This document shows positions 46,501 through 62,089 of a DNA stretch of 64,000 nt, one piece after another. Source of the stretch: Chaetorhynchus papuensis (Eukaryota > Chordata > Aves > Passeriformes > Rhipiduridae); NCBI GenBank assembly GCA_013396525.1, contig VWYX01000927.1:131085-195084 (forward strand), read 5' to 3'. A model generated the notes under the pieces. That model did not search any database and was not told where the DNA came from. It worked only from the letters and a program-made list of their open reading frames with translations. The number at the start of each line of letters is the position of its first letter. Within the stretch, counting starts at the first letter, position 1. The translations under genes were made by a program, and so were the position numbers.

Positions 46501-49500
46501 TTAAGCAGCAATTCTGTAGTGCTGTGGAAAAAAGTGGGATAATTTACTTCAGAATTTCCAGGAAAGCAGTGGAAGTTGGAATAGTGAAGTTGTACAGGCT
46601 GTGTCAGCCCCCAGCAGTGTTTGTATTGAAAGAGATGAATTAACAGAAATTATTGGTAAAACTGCTTTAGACAGAACAAGCCACTGAGTAAGCAACAATT
46701 AGGGCAGCAAGGAACAACTGTGGGAGTAGGGAATAGCTACCCAAACATGACAGAAGTGCAGGAAGTAAAAAACAGGTGTCAGAGGAGAAACAGCTCAAAC
46801 ATACCATAAGTTGCTGCTTAGATAAGGGCTTGGTACCTGGCAGCACCTTGAGAAGATCAAACTATGAAGGAGTTGAATGCTCCATGATAGAAAGCAGGCA
46901 ATCAGCTCATGTAGCAGCTCCCTCACAATCTCATTGGAGAAGTGAACTGTGAAATAGTTACAGCTACAGAGTGTAAGACAGTTATATTTTCTCTCTACTT
47001 TGGGGTATTCTTTTCTTTTTCTATGTTGGATAAAATAAAGTAAACTAGTTGATATTAGCAAGCAGATAAAATCAGTTCAGTGAACCCAAAAAGTGTCATT
47101 AAATTTTCCTGAAGTTTCAAGTTGCGCCTGAGCTGCCATTGACAATGACTTAGCACAGCATCCTTGTCCCTTTTCCTGCCTCAGTCCTGACCGGATCGGC
47201 ATGCCTACGAATGAGTGAGTGATTGGGATGGGTGTTAAAAATGTGATATATTTTTAGGGAAAGTTTAAACTGCAGCAAATATTTTCCAGCATTGTAAGAA
47301 CAGGAACTACGTAAGAACTAGAACAAAAGAAAGCAGTTTGCAGCCAGTCTTTCTAATCACATGCAGTACAAACTCTCTAGGATTTGAAGTACTCCTGTTC
47401 CGGGCAACAATTTTTTCAGCCTACTCCTAGTCACCTTTTTTTCCTTTAAACGTTTCAGGAGATGATGAGGGGAGGAATGGATGAACTCTTTTAGTGAGAA
47501 CAGCTGGTGCTTAGTTGTTATCCTTCCAAAGGGCCCAGTAGCCTCTCAGTTATAGGATCAGGTGATTGTTCTCAGCATGACAGAAGAGGGGCTGCCAAGC
47601 ATCCACAAAGGATAGGGATAGCAGCTGTGAGCAACTATCATCTTTGGGGGGAAAATAACTATTAGCAGAGCATAAGGTATCTTGGAAAAAGGCAGAAAAC
47701 AAGATCAAAATGTCCTGATGACAGTCATCCTATGGAGAACATGGGCCAGGCACCCAAAAATGAAGGCAGACTGAAAGTAAACTTTTCCCACTGCATTGTT
47801 CATTGATTTTACAGCCATTTTTTGGAAAAAGGGGGTGAATCTAGACCTTTTTAGAAAATTCTTCTTTGTGGCAAAGAAATGAAGGCAGAAGTATATCTTC
47901 AAGTTTTTTTCTTACTTGGTTAACGGTAATTTCTGCTTTCCTAAGTAGCACAGTCCAGGTTTCAGGAGACAGCATGGATGTTACTGATATTTTGATCTAT
48001 AACTCCAAAACTAAGAAACACTTCCCTCAACTGCAATGCAGTTTTCCATTTTTCTGTGATCTTTGGCCTTCCACATGGAGAAACAATTGACATTTCATCC
48101 TTTACTATGTTCTTGTTCTGCTTGAGTTAAGATGGGTTTAAATCACTTGCGATGAAAATGTAATGCTGTTTACTCTCATCAGGAGTGAACATTGCTTAGT
48201 TCTGCATTTGTGATTTTTATAAAGAAACACTGCAGTCTGAAGACATACTTGTGCCTGAAACACGTGAAATTTTAAGTTCATCCATGAGCATATCATAACA
48301 ATTCCATCTTTCTTGTTCAGATCATTCTAGTGCTCTCTTCTGTTCGTGCCTCTGTTGTCATCATGGGTGTCATTTCATGGGACATTGTTACACACACAGA
48401 CATGAGGGAGATATTCCCACAACTGCATTACTGGTTGATGGTGGAAGAGAAATATAAATTAAAGCTCCCACTCTAAAATATGGAAGATCTACTGCTCTGA
48501 CTGTTCTTAAAATTGCTGGAGACCTGGAGGTCCCTCACGGCAGTGAATGTCATGCAGTTATTTATGCAAAGACAAATAAAAAAAGTGAAACACACACCCA
48601 GAACATTCAAACTAGTTTAATTGCCATTAGTTCATTGCCATCTGAATGATTAGGAACTTACTATAATGCCTATTTTATTGAAATACCTTTAGGCATCTTT
48701 TTTTTAACCAGCAGAAATAATTTTGAAGCTGTATAGCCTTCACTCTCACTCACAAAATCTCGTCCTTTCTTTTATTGTGTGAAAACTTGTCAGTAACCAA
48801 ACCCAGTCTCAGAAGGGTCATTCATTTGTGCCAAGGAACTCCATGACTGCACTGCTTTGGAACCAAAGTGAGAAGCTTCTGTCCATGTTTTGGTCTCCTG
48901 AATTTCTAGGAACACCCAGAAATGCCCATTACACAGACAATGTAAGCAGCACAATGTCTGTTCAGCTGTTTGGCCAAGTAGGATAACACTCTCAGGAGGA
49001 AACCACTGAGCCATCAAAATTGTTTTTACATTTAGTTTAATTGCTTGACTGGTCTCAAATCCTCACCAGCAAATGAAAATTACTGAGTGTGGGCACCTAA
49101 AGCAAAGGCATTTCAGCCATGACCTTGCATGCCCAGCAGCAGCCACTTCTCTATAATACAGGGTGAAAAAGAAAAATAGTCCAGAGTCTCATCTGAAGCA
49201 TTTAAACCTAGAAAATAACTGCCAACAATGACTGTTAGTAGTTCAAAGTAATTTATGGCCATAGGAAAAGATTTAAAGGTCAGGCCATAAAAATAGGTCA
49301 TTCTATTGTTTGTATTATCCATACAGATAAGATAGGCAGTATTTTCACTGGTTTCCAAACACTCCACAGTTCATCAGGCTCTCCTTTATCTACCTCTTGG
49401 ACTTAGTTTACTTCAAGTCCTTTTATGCTTTTGTACTCATTGAAGGAACATGAGATAAAAGGGGAACCTCCTTTCACAAAAAAAAAAAAAAAAAAAACCC

Positions 49501-51529
49501 AAAACCAAAACCAAAACCATAATATTTTCTACGCTTGTTCTTTGTTACTTTAAATCCCAACAGGGCTGTAAGGAGAAAAGGCATCTGGAAATGCTTTGAA
49601 AAACACTGTCAATGTACCCTTAAAACAAGATAGAAAGAAATCAGTTACCAAACCAGGAGATTATCCTGAAATCTGGAAACACTCCTTGATGTATATTCAT
49701 GACGAGAAATGGAAAGAGGGCAGGACAACAATCATATCTAAATGGTATCATAAAAGCCCTGGAAGCTTTACATTCAGATGGGAGCCAGAAAAATAAACCA
49801 GCTTCTCATTTTTTCTTCCTTTTCTAATTTGAAGAAGAGAATGGATTTTCTCTCAGGAGTACTCCATACACAATTGGAGGCACTAACACTGACACAAAGT
49901 AGGCATAAAATTCAGGTCTCAACATAAGCTATCACTTCTTCCAGGGTTTTTGGCTTTTGTTGTTTTAATTCTATTTGTTTTGGTTTTAGGAGAAAGTGGA
50001 AATCTGCCCTGTTTTCTGAGCAAACCCAACTTTATTCAGTTAAGACTGGAACAACATTTTAATGAAAAATCAATGTAAGTGTCAATAAACCAGTCAAAGG
50101 AAAATTCCTATTTTATACCATTGTACTGAGCATGCACCTATCCAAGGACTGTGCCTATTACAATGATCAAAGCATGGGGAAGAGAACTGGAGGGTAGAAA
50201 AGAATCGAACAACAGAGGAAAAAGTTGCTATTCTTCAATTACAAGAGACTAATGTACTGAAATCTCATGAAATTTAGAGTCACAGATAATTTTGCAGAGC
50301 TCAGCCTGTAATTTACAAATACCTTGGTAATTTCTAAAACTATCTCAGGACTAAAGTCTGCCCAAAGTATTGCATGAAGAGACTGTGCAATGCAAAAGAT
50401 CTATTGAAGGTTTTTGGGTTCTTTTAAAAACCTGAAAGTCTGATTTATTTCCACTACGGAAACAAAAATGAAAACACAGGACTTACAAATAAACAAATAT
50501 TTTAAATTAAGACAGATATTCCCACAGTACTACAAGCTAAATTAATAAATAAACACAAATTCTCCCTCCACAAATACCTTCATTTCATCTCCGTGTCTAC
50601 AAAGACAGGCTCTATTTATTTCCATGGATACTCAACACTACTTGGAAGTAATCAATTAATTACCACTACAAATCTTCAGCAAAATAAACACTGAGGTGGT
50701 AGTGACAAACAATTCATAATCCACCTTGTTTTCACCTAAATTGAAAACTGCATTCTTCTGAATTTAAACCTTGTCTCAGGGTTCACTTCTGTTTGAGCTC
50801 TTAAGATATTTGCTCTTCTAATAGCTACATGATTGCAGTGGCTAGCTGGACATGTCTTCTCTATTAATCTATATTTAAACATTCAAAAGTAATGGCAGGG
50901 ACCTGACACGCTAAGAAGATTAAGATTTAAGGCTAATAATCAGACAGAGCTTTTATTCCAAGCTTTTTGCTGATTAAGGGAAATGTCTGAAAAAAGTACA
51001 TTACCTTTGGCATGTGGGAAACAGTGAGAGTGGGACAGCACAACATTTGAGAGAATTTTTTTCTTTTTATATTTTAAAATTTTGCTAGAGCATAGTCTGA
51101 TTTTTATATAACAGAACAAAAAAATAATATAAAAGTTTTTCAGACTTTCTCAGTAGAAACTCTTTCATCCAAAGCTGTTCTAGCTGTAGGGTAAACAGAT
51201 GCCATGTCTTTGTATCCATTTACCTATGAGAACTTTGGGTCATGCATTTTAAGAATTCCTGTGATGCTCTGCATGGTGTAAAATAGATGTGCGTGAACAA
51301 AAGCTGAGGGGAAGTTTAAACAAGCTCATTCAAGCCTCTTCTGCGCTTCCAAAATATCTCATAACGCTTGGAAGACAAGAAAGATCCTCCCCATCATCTA
51401 ACAATTTCTCCAACAGCAGAAGCCTCTTTCTCCTGTTAACTTCACTCTCCCCTTTCTGGAACAGCTCTCCCCTACAACTTCATGGAGTAGCTGTTCCGCA
51501 GTGGGTAAGATCAGCTGGAGCAGGTTTCC
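40541..51529. other. Intergenic, nothing recognised
   Basis: About 11 kb of AT-rich sequence without a recognisable transposon or gene. ORFs reach 110 codons (44789-45121, minus) but resemble nothing. Contains short A- and T-runs and the A-rich tract at 49479-49520. Confidence 0.55.
49479..49520. repeat. Poly-A followed by (CCAAAA)n
   Basis: About 19 A then repeated ACCAAA units. Confidence 0.95.
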
Positions 51530-51920
51530 TAGAATCACAGGATGGCTTGGGCTGGAAGGGACCTTAAAAATTCTCTCATTTTAACCCTGCTGCCATGGGC
51601 AGGGACCAGATTGCTCAGAGCCCCATCCAGTCCAGCCTGAAACACTTCCAGGGATGTGGCATCCACAACTTCTCAAGGAAACCTGTTCCAGTGACTCATC
51701 ATCTTCACAGGGAAGAGTTTCTTCCTAATATCTGATCTAAACCTACTCTCTTTCATTTTGAAGTCATTCCACCTTGTCCTGTCACTCCAGGCCCTTGTAA
51801 ATAGTCTCTCTCCATCTTTCTTGTGGGCTCCCCTCAGGTACTGGAAAGACACAATTAGGTCATCCCAAAGCCTTCTCTTTTCCAGGCTGAACAATCCCAA
51901 ATCTCTCAGCCTTTCTTCTT
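51530..51920 (-). mobile_element. CR1 LINE 3' end with partly open ORF2 tail
   Basis: Minus-orientation CR1 from AGAATCACAGGATGGCTTGG to the LGLFSLEKRRLWDDL-encoding block. The frame at 51673-51900 is open and encodes the reverse-transcriptase C-terminus (LFTRAWSDRTRWNDFKMKES). It is close in sequence to the copy at 17912. Confidence 0.93.
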
Positions 51921-53565
51921 CTGATTGCTTTCAACAAAAATATGACAGGCAAAGATTTTTTTTTTTTCTGAAATAAGAATAAACTGTTCTGTAAGAAGTT
52001 GCCTATAAAACCACGTGGTTACAGAAATCTTAAAAAAGTAAACATTTCTTACTTAATCTGCTCTAGTGGACACTAAGGTCTTCTTATGGCTTCAGCCTCT
52101 GAATAGTTGAGCTAGTACACTGTCATGGTCTAAAGCTGGAAGGTCTTTCATCCACTCAGTTGTTGCAGGGTGAGGTCCTTTACACACAGTGTGCAGTGTG
52201 TGCCAAAAGAACTCACTGATTTCTTCTTTTAGGCAGATCTCTGTGAATATGCTCAGTTCTGGACATTTTGAACATATGTTGTATGGCTCAAACAAAAAAA
52301 AAAGGAAAGAAAAGTTGAATATTTTTGGTTATTTTTGGTTCCATTTGGGGATAATCCAGTTTTCCCTTACATTTCCATAACTTCCCTTACCAAGCAGGGG
52401 CTTTCCTTTATATTCCACATTTCAGATATTCAGGCTACTCACAGTCTTTTACAAAGCTGAGTTTTAATTTAAAAAGTTTCATTTTGATGGCTGAAAGGAC
52501 TTAGTCTTCTTGATGTTCAAGCTGCTGTCTTTTCAAAAAGAGGAGTAAATCACTGTAGTGATCAATAAAGCTTTCCTCGTGCAGGCTGATGGCCAGGGGA
52601 ATGAAATAAGAGGCATTTGAGCCATAGATCTCAAGTTCTCTTTCTAACAAGCTGGTAATTTTGGGGGTAGGAGACAGGCAAAGGCTTCACATTAGTCATA
52701 AGGGAAATTAAGGTTTTTAATGTTGTACAAGGTATTGTTAAAAATTATTTGGAAGTTTCTTTATGCTCCCTTTAAGGCTTATACCATATGTGTGGGGAAG
52801 AAAGAAAAATGTCTTCCCTTTTGTCAGCAGATTTCTTGATGGACTGGGAGGAAGCAAAACCAACTAGAAAAAGTAAAGCATAAACTTGATATTTAGCTAG
52901 CAAAAAAAAAGGCATTTAATGGGGCAGCATAGCTCATTCTTTATTTTTATTGGCCTCAGAGTTGCTTAGATTTTTCCCTTTATTTATTTTCATAGAAATA
53001 ACTCCACTCACCTTTCAGAGTACTAGCTGCTAATGTACTTCCACCCCCTTCTGCCTTGAGATAAAACACCCAAGAACAAAACTAACATTCATAGCAGCAA
53101 CACAAAGGCTGCACAGCTCCTCAAATCTGCAGCATTTGACTCAGATTATGAAGCTGAAAGTGGAGGAATTTACCAGCCCTAGAGGACAAACCGTCATATT
53201 TCTTGGGAGGACATATAACTTACTCGCCTGTGGCATTTCTCTAGACTCTGCTCCTGACTAAGGGTTTTCCTGCTGAAAGCATAGTCCATTTTCATTTCTT
53301 TTCCCCACGAGATCCTATGACTGCTTTACTACTTTCATTTACAGCAGTAGTGCTGTCATTGTAGTGCTGCACCTCAGTAGATTTGATCACAGGAGGCATT
53401 CATACTCAAGCTTTTATAACACATCGCTCAAGGCTCTTCTCTTTCAAGATTGTTTCCTCAGTTCTTGAGCTTTTATGAAGTGCTGATACCATCTAAATAA
53501 AATGATTGCAAATATCTGAATGAGACTTTTCACTGATCCAAAATATGTTAGGCAACATCCTCTCC
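51921..53565. other. Intergenic, nothing recognised
   Basis: AT-rich unique sequence; poly-T at 51956-51968. Confidence 0.6.
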
Positions 53566-53885
53566 CACGGAGGCCTACAAGGAAGCCAGAGAGAAACTTT
53601 TCATCAGAAACTGTAGTGATAGAACAAGGAGGAATGGGTACAAATTTAACAGAAAGTAGGATTAGATCAGATGTCAGGAAGGAATTATTTTCCTGTGAGA
53701 GTGGTGAGGCACTGGAACAGGATTCCCAGAGAAATTGTGGAAGCCCCATCCCTGGAAGTGTCCAAGGCCAGGTTGGATGGGGCTCTGTGCACCCTGGTCT
53801 AGAGGAAGGCATCCCTGCCCATGGCAGGGGGTCGGAACTTGATGATCTTTAAGATCCCTTCCAAACCAAACCATTCTATGATCTC
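53566..53885 (+). mobile_element. CR1 LINE 3' end
   Basis: Plus-orientation CR1 with a partly open ORF2 tail (PERNFSSETVVIEQGGMGTN) and terminal CCATTCTATGATCTC. Confidence 0.92.
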
Positions 53886-56800
53886 ACAGCATCCCTACAC
53901 CATATGATCCTCACCAGGAATATAAAAGAATCATAGACTGGAGATGAGTTGAGGCCCATGAACTCAGAATTTAAAAAAACCTACATCAACAGGACAGAAA
54001 AGAATCTATTCAGCTGAGAGATGCTGTTATGTTTTCCTTAAATTTCAGACAGAAAAATGCAAGCACACTCTGTGGAGATCATTTATAATAAATCCATTGG
54101 TTCCAGGCATGCTCCACATGTTCGGGACTGTATCTGTGCCTGCACATTGCAGACACAACCAAAAAACCTCAGAGGGATGTCAAGATGAACTGCACAGCAA
54201 CTATCCTATAGCTAGAAATCCCCTATCACCACACAAAGTCCTTCCACGTGGATTTTTCTGTCAGAAAGTAATTTGGGTGATATAGACAAATTGGAAGCCT
54301 GCGACACCTATAACTTATAAATAGGTTTGCAATTTATATTCCCTTGCACTGAGTTAAAATCTAAGCATACTAAAATTGCATAAGAGATGTTAGTGTGTAA
54401 ATTCTGTGTAAACATTTTACCTAAGTGCATGAGCAACTACTTAAGGCACACAACTGGCAGGCATAGTCACATGTCAGAGACATCTAAACTAAAAATAAAA
54501 AAAAAGTTGTCAGAAAGAAGACAAGTTAAGCATAAAGGACTATTAAAAGGCGGAATTTACTCCAAATGCACCAGAAGAATGACTAGCAATGCTAAAAAAA
54601 AAGACAAACAGGAAAAGGAGGAAAGCACCTTTTTGGAAGGGGGATAACAAAATACATACATGAGGCAGAGTAAGGAAAATTAGAGAAAAAAACAGTGAAA
54701 CTCACCTTTCAACCTCACTTAGTGAAATTTTACAAAAAAAGCAAATTAATGAAAAAAATTACAAATTTCATCTGATTAAAAAAAAGTATTTAATGTAAAG
54801 AATGTAAGACGCAACAAAATATGTCTGCAGATTCAATTTGAGCTAACTTGTCTGCTCAGGGATGGTGAGACATTTTGAAATTTCTTTTTCTCTTGATTAA
54901 TTATATTTTTCAAGAATTCCCCAGCATTTTAATTGGGCTTTGTATGCATCCTCTGTCATAATGGGTAATAGCATCAACCTTTACTATTCAAAATATACTT
55001 AACTTTATAAATTAGAAAGACCTGTACATTGAAGTAGGGAATGTAGACATTTTGTAAGTAGCTGATAATATCCAGAAGGAAATGCAAGGTATCCCATTTA
55101 GAGATGTTCCCATCATTACTGTTTATTACATTCGTCAGTGAGCAGGCTGCTCCAATCACTGATGAATCCCATGGGTGCAGCTCTATTTCATGACAGACTA
55201 TATTTAAACACTTGTGCTTAGTGGTATGGTCTTCCTTTCACATAAATTCAGTGTTAGCTACATCATACTAGACACAGGATCTGCCTGTGGGGAAACTGTA
55301 GAATTGGTCTCTAAATACATTGAACAGAAAATCAAGGAAATATATACCCAGAGCACTCCAAAATATTTTGTCCCTTGAAGGTAGCAATGATTTATGCAAA
55401 CCAGTTTACTCTTTGTGTTGCAAAGCCAGGGCTCGCTGATGAGTTATCAGGAGAATGGGCGAACAAACTAAATGGGGAATCCTTTTAGTGCTGTCAGTGG
55501 TAAATTAGGTCTATCAAGACAGCAACAAGAATACACAGAGTAGTCAGTATTAGGTTAATCCCCTTTGTTGACTTGAAAGGTTGGAATTTAGCTGGACAAA
55601 AATAAGGAAAGCCTTTGAGTCTCGATAAGTTTTGTATTTCCAGGCATCTATCACATATTTAAAGTACAGGATGCCTTTTCTTTTTGCCACTGTGAAAAGA
55701 GGAGCCAAAAGGCAGCGTTATATCAGTGCCTGGATCATCAAGGCATGCTCATAGGGAACATAAGGAAGATTGGCAGCTGAAGTTCCATCTGCAACCTTTC
55801 TTCAGTTTATACTGAATTAAGTTAGTAAAAATACATTTTTCTTAATACTTGGAAATATTTTCCTCATCCTATCCCTGAAACTGAAGATTTAAAAGTAGGT
55901 TGAATTCAAAAGTTTGTTGTGCCAGCTGATTGCAGCATTTGTGGAAAGCAAAATCATTATTAGTCTTCTCTCCAAAAGAAGAGTCAAGGACCAATTTTCC
56001 CATATTTACCTTCCCATTAAATCCATGATATGCATATGACAAAGCCCCAAAGACCCAAGAGAAGATTTAGAAACCTTCATTAGATGGTAATTTTATTTTT
56101 GGCTTAGATGTTTGGTCAGTGGTGGTGTCTTTATTTTATTTGAGCTTATTTTGCATCTCTTACAGCACAAGCATAACCAAACAATCCTATGGTAGGGATT
56201 TAAGACAACAGAAGCCAAATCTCAGCTTTGAAATTTTCTAATATAGTTTTTGCTCACTCCTGAGACCTTTTATTACGTGGCACAGCTGAGTCAGACCTGG
56301 CAACCATCTTTTAGTTGAGCAGGGAATGTCTCAATCTGTTATGCCAAAGCCAGATGGCCACTTTTTGCAAGTGCTTTCCAGCTTGAAAAGGGAAAAGTCA
56401 GGATTTTGTGCCAAAGACTCAGCCCTTCAAATCCATGGGTTAGGGTCAGAGTTGCACAAATGTACCAAGAGGGGCATGGGGAAAAGTCTATGATTCCCAG
56501 AGCTCATCTGTTGCCTATAATTTGGGAAACTCAGAGAGGATAATGGTTGGGGGATCATTAGGGTTAAAAAAAAAAAAAGATAATAATCTAACAAGTAACA
56601 GATGACTGCTGGGAAATGCATAAAGGCATGTTTGTGTATTGTGTGGGCAATAATCTTGTTTACAATCACACCACCACAGATTTATTATGTGTCAATTCAA
56701 TGTTTTATAAAACCACACTTTAAAATATTATCTTGCATTCAGTGTTTGCCACCACATCAATTGCTAAAATTATGCGCTTGCTTCAAGGTATTTTTTTTCT

Positions 56801-59800
56801 TAAAACATCTGTGCATGTGTGATATCAGCAGTGACTTTGCTGCTAGTTCCAATCACCCTTGCATAAACTCATGTAAAATATTTTCTCCACCCCCACAGAA
56901 CCAAGTGTGAATTTTGCTGAAGCATTTAGTTGTCAGGAGTGAACAGAAAATATATTTGGCAAGCCACAGGAAAGGCTCAAACCCCTGTGGAGCTTTCTGG
57001 GAATTTATCTTAAGCGGTGTCCAAAATGGAATTCAGAAAAGCTGTTTAGTATGTCCAATCCCTCATTTAATCTACATATGTTTGCACAATTATTGCTCTA
57101 ATAAAAAAAATAATGATGAAATGAAATACTGTTGCTGGTTACTACTGACAGCTGGAGGTCAGAGAGTAAAAAGCTTTTAGAAGTTCTATTAAGAAGTAAA
57201 AAAGATGAATGCATAAATACTGTCAGGAAATAACTTATCACTGAGCTGCTACAGCATTCTGGCATCTTTGCAATGCAATTTCAGTTCAGGTCACTTCCTA
57301 TTCTACATGCCTTTTTTGCTGTTTACTTTTCTAAAGTATAATCATTTATCAGATGTGATTTCAAGTGTAACTTTTGAGACACAGTGAAGAAAACGTTATA
57401 CTGAACTACTTTATCTGCAGCACAACATCCTACACGCCGTGACAGAACCATAGATGCAGCTACTGTGTATTTGCCATGCAGGAGCATTATCAGCTCTCAC
57501 GCTTTTGGCATAACCCAGGAGACTGAGGCAATGGGAACTTTCAATTAAAACCAGCATTTTCTAGCATGAACTCAGCTGAGAAGGATTAAAGATTTAGAAA
57601 CCAGAGGTTACGGTAAGAAATAAACATCACCCTTGTCATTCCAATTTAACTGATTCAAGGTATTAAACATTATTTTTCTTTTTTCTTTTTTTTTTTTTTT
57701 TGGACTCAGTATTTTTTTCATCTGTTAAACCACGTCACAGGCTGCATCACACCGGGTTCAATCCTGTACTCTGTGCAAGCAGAGAAACTTCATTAGAGGA
57801 TATCACTTACAGAATTGTTCTTTGGAAGAAAAGACATCTTTTGGATAAGTCAAAAAAGATCAAACAGCAGACAGGGCAGTTGTCCAGATGGACCAATAAA
57901 ACCTTTTCCTTAGCTGCAATAAAGGTGCTGGAAAGTCACTATGTCTTCAAGCATTCCTTGATTTTCCTCATTTACTTCTCAAGTCCCAGTCACAATCCAA
58001 AGGGAAATTTTAACGAGATTGAAGCCGGATCCTCATTAATTAACTCCTACAGGAGAGAATAGAATCTTTCAAGAATAAGCTGCACTTTCTCAAGCCTGTT
58101 TCAGACCAGTCTTTCATTAAAGATGCTTCTGCTCTCAGAGAACTGAAGCCCTTTTCACTAATGGACCCAAACTTGGTTTGATTTTCATCAGCCCTGCGAC
58201 ACAAGGTTGTGTGGTACAGAGAGGAGGAAAGTTTGAGACAATGGACCTGGGTCAAAGACTCATGTTCAGGGGAGAAGGAGACAGTTTTGAGTGTCAGATT
58301 TCTGGTGTCACGCACAGCTATCATGATTTCCCAGTCAAGGTTTACACATAGAAGTAGCTTTATCCTTTGTAGGATATTCAGTTACTACACAGCCCTCTGA
58401 GATCAACACTTTACAACCGTGACAATGGGCATTCAGAAATTTTGCCTCTCAGTGTATGTCCTCAAGTACAGGTGGTGAAAGTAAAAGCATTTACAGTAGT
58501 CAGTCTATCAGATGTGGCATGCTCAGATTTCATCTTTTTCTTATACCTAGAAAAAGATCTGCCCCTAGAGTTGATTCCATGGATCCTTTGACACTAACCA
58601 TCCTTTAAATTATGCCTTGTAGTTGTGACACTTGCCTAAAATACCTGCACAGGCCCAATCAAATTTGCATCCATTCCCATTCAATCAAAAATTCAGAAAA
58701 AATCAAGGAATGAAACCCTCTGAAGTATGAAAGTCTTCAAAAGGGAAATAAATGAAAAATTTTTCAGGATTTGAATTTTTCAGAAATCAGAAACCAGGGT
58801 CCTTAGTCGTTCTTGTATTGCAGATTACACAGATGTACCTCACATTAAATATAATTGATAACAGGTGGCACAGAATTTAACTTCAGTTAAATTCATTCAT
58901 CATGTATGATAAACTTACTATATATACTGAAAATATCCAAACAAATGTAAATAAGTATTTTAAAAAATGTTTTGAATAAGACCAGTCTAATTTACAGGAT
59001 AATTTAAGCACAGAACAAGAAGGTATGACCATGGCATCACCATTTTGTGCTTTTCTAAAACCTAGTAGCCCTTATCAGCTACTGTATCAAGGTCCAATTC
59101 CAACAATGTTTATTTTATTCTAGTCTATAAAAAAATTCAAGTTTTTAATTTCTTGCATCACTGATGTATAAATTCATTCCCACAGGAAGACTTTGCCCTT
59201 GACAGTCCTGTGCCAAGTTTGTCCTGCATATAATTATTATTATCAAGTTAGCTATCTCAAAACTCACAACAACAAAAATGCAATTTCCTTCTCCAATAAA
59301 AAAATAGTCATGGCCCTTCCCATCTTCTCTCTACTTTTAACCTGTCCTAGAAAAGTTTATGAAGGAGATTTCTATCCTCATGTGCCTCTGATACGCTGAA
59401 GAAAGGAGGCATCTAAATTGGCAAAGGTCCTTCCTAAAATTCTACCCTCAGCCAAGGCAGTCTGATGCACATGGCACCAGAGCAATGGCTTGCTGGCCTG
59501 ACTTGTACTCAAGGGTTTATCAGTTTTACTTGGGGAATTAAGACATGAACTCATTTTGCTACTTCACTTAGTTGCCAGCTCTCACACACTGTTGCCATGA
59601 ATCTGATCTAAAGTTCTCATGACTCAAATTCCAGTTTTGTTATTTTACAGATTCTTATTGAGGTGTAAAAAAGAGTTCCAAAGTCTGCTTTCTAAAATAA
59701 GCAAGACCAGATAATAAAAGATCTTCATATTAATTTAAATGTTTCATAATTTGTTCATGATCCTTTTATATTGCTAGTGTATTTTAAGCATTCAAATTTG

Positions 59801-62089
59801 AAAATACTGAAATTCTAAGCTTTTCAAACCATGCCACTTATCTTGCTCTATTTGACTAACACTTTTCACAGTGGCATTCTAACTTTAGTCAAGGCTTTGA
59901 GACATTTTGTTTAGTACTTGAAAAATGTGCTGCCTAAAATCAGGGCAAAAATACAAAAATAATATATAAATGGTCTTTTCAAACTAACACGACCTCAGAT
60001 TAGGTTTATCTGTCGTTGAATGGAAGAGAGATGTATTATAAGAAATAGAAACCATATTTTGTTGCCATTGATCTACTTCGAAGTAAATAGATATTTTTTC
60101 AGTGTCCTTACAATGTTTATACAAGTACGGAAATGTTCATAAGCAGGCACTCAGTTTACCAACTAAGTCACCTATATTTCCTTTTTTTAAAAAATAATAT
60201 ATGCTCTCTAAAATCATTAACTAATAATAAAAATGACAAGTAACCACCATTATGCCATGGATGTGTCTGGAGCCTTTTCAAAGCTACTTAGCAATAATTA
60301 GGGCACCAAGACAGCTGTTAACATTGAAAATGGATAGTTGCAGTTATTATTAGTTCAATAAAATTTGATGGATAGAAATAAACTCTTGGTCTCAATTATG
60401 TTTGGGAAAAGGAACCTCATGCTAACATAGAAGCTAATACTGCAGTAAGTGTGACTCAAGTAGGGCTTTTTCCCCGTGATTCTTCATGGTTCAGGTGTTT
60501 CCATTGTTACAGCAAAGTAGATTGGAAGTAACACTTCAGATTGATAACAAAACCACAGCAAAACCCTGATAATTGGAAAAAACCCAAGCCTTTTGTTTAC
60601 CAGAGTTCTATTGCACTCACAGATAATGATTTCTGTTGGTTCTATAATGAATATTACTTGAAAACTACAAGACAAAGAAACTAAGAAGTACTTAAGGGTT
60701 TTATGTTTACCAGCACAACAATATCTCAGGTAAGTGCCTACAAGTTTCTGGCTTCTACTTGTCTCACCTTCCAGTTTGGTCTTTGTGGAAAATTATGAAC
60801 CAAGAGCCATAGTTATCCAAGTTCTACAGCTACCTGCCTGAAGTTTCAGAGTGGCTAATATTGGTCAAAAACTAATACTCTTAAAGTAGCAAACTCAAGG
60901 AGAAATTTGTCTACTGTGTACTACATATCTTATTTAGACTTAAAACCACCTTCTCTATAGGAATAAAAAGCAAAAAAAAAAAAAAAGTCAAGAAATCCCT
61001 GTTGGACACACATGAATTTAAACCATCCAAACTTCTTCACGTTAAAAAGAAATTAATAAATTACTAAGAAATTGGCATTCATTTAAGAAAAATTGCCAAA
61101 ATTTGTAATAAGTCTATTTTCTGCTCAGGTGTGAAGGAAACAAACTCTGGTCGGGGAACTGGTCTGCCCCAAACTAACAACAGCCCCTGCTTCTATTTTC
61201 CCCGGCTCACCTCCCTGAACAGACTCATTGCTAATGCCACAAGCATCAGAACTAGAGCACGTGTGCTCCTGACACTTTAACTTTCCATGGACACACATGC
61301 ATGGATATTCATGCAAATGAAACAAAATGGCCTTGAACACTCTGAAAGTTATTTAATGGCTACAATTTTAGAGCTTTTTCAGAGGATGTAATTGTTTTGT
61401 CACGATTACAGTCTAAGTATAGGAACAGTCAAGGGAAACATTTGGTCAAAATAACATTAAAAAGACAAAGATTGATAGTGGTGAAGGTTATTGTTGCACT
61501 GATTACTGTATTTTGAGCAGGTATTTTATATTCAAAGAGCTTTGCAACCTTGGAAACCTGATGAAATGCAGGATATAAACATTGAGTGGTGCTTCTATCA
61601 AGGCAACTGGTAATGGAAAGAGATTTTATATAGTTACTGATGAAATGTCTCACTTTTATACCATCAGTGTTGAACTGTTGGCTGATAGCTAGTATTAGGG
61701 ATGTTTATTTTGGAGAGGCAGGAGTCTTTCCTGTCTCTTTTTATTCTAAACAAGAAACTGTGACCCCATCTTTAAACAGTTTCATCCTTTTCTCTATTCC
61801 TTTTGAGGAGAACTGAATACACTTCTCTCTGCTGACATTGAAAAGTAAGCAAGGAGAAGGATAGTAAAACCTGTTTTACCTTCATCAAAAAGGGGCACTG
61901 CAATTTCTACACTATTTAAAAACTTTGTAAAGTCCCTTTACAGTCTCAGGGAAGTCCCAGATTGAAATAATATCACAAGGGGAGCAGAGATTGAACATAG
62001 CAGTAGTTTAGTATCTTCTATGTCCTCTGCTGGGTGAATGTATGCTGCCCTGGCAAGAGAATGGGATTTTATGATCTAGTAATGGGCCT
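53886..62089. other. Intergenic, nothing recognised
   Basis: About 8 kb of AT-rich DNA. It has poly-purine and poly-pyrimidine runs (for example 56567-56578, 57681-57701, 60971-60986) and short ORFs only, the longest 120 codons at 57700-58062 (plus), unrecognised. Confidence 0.55.
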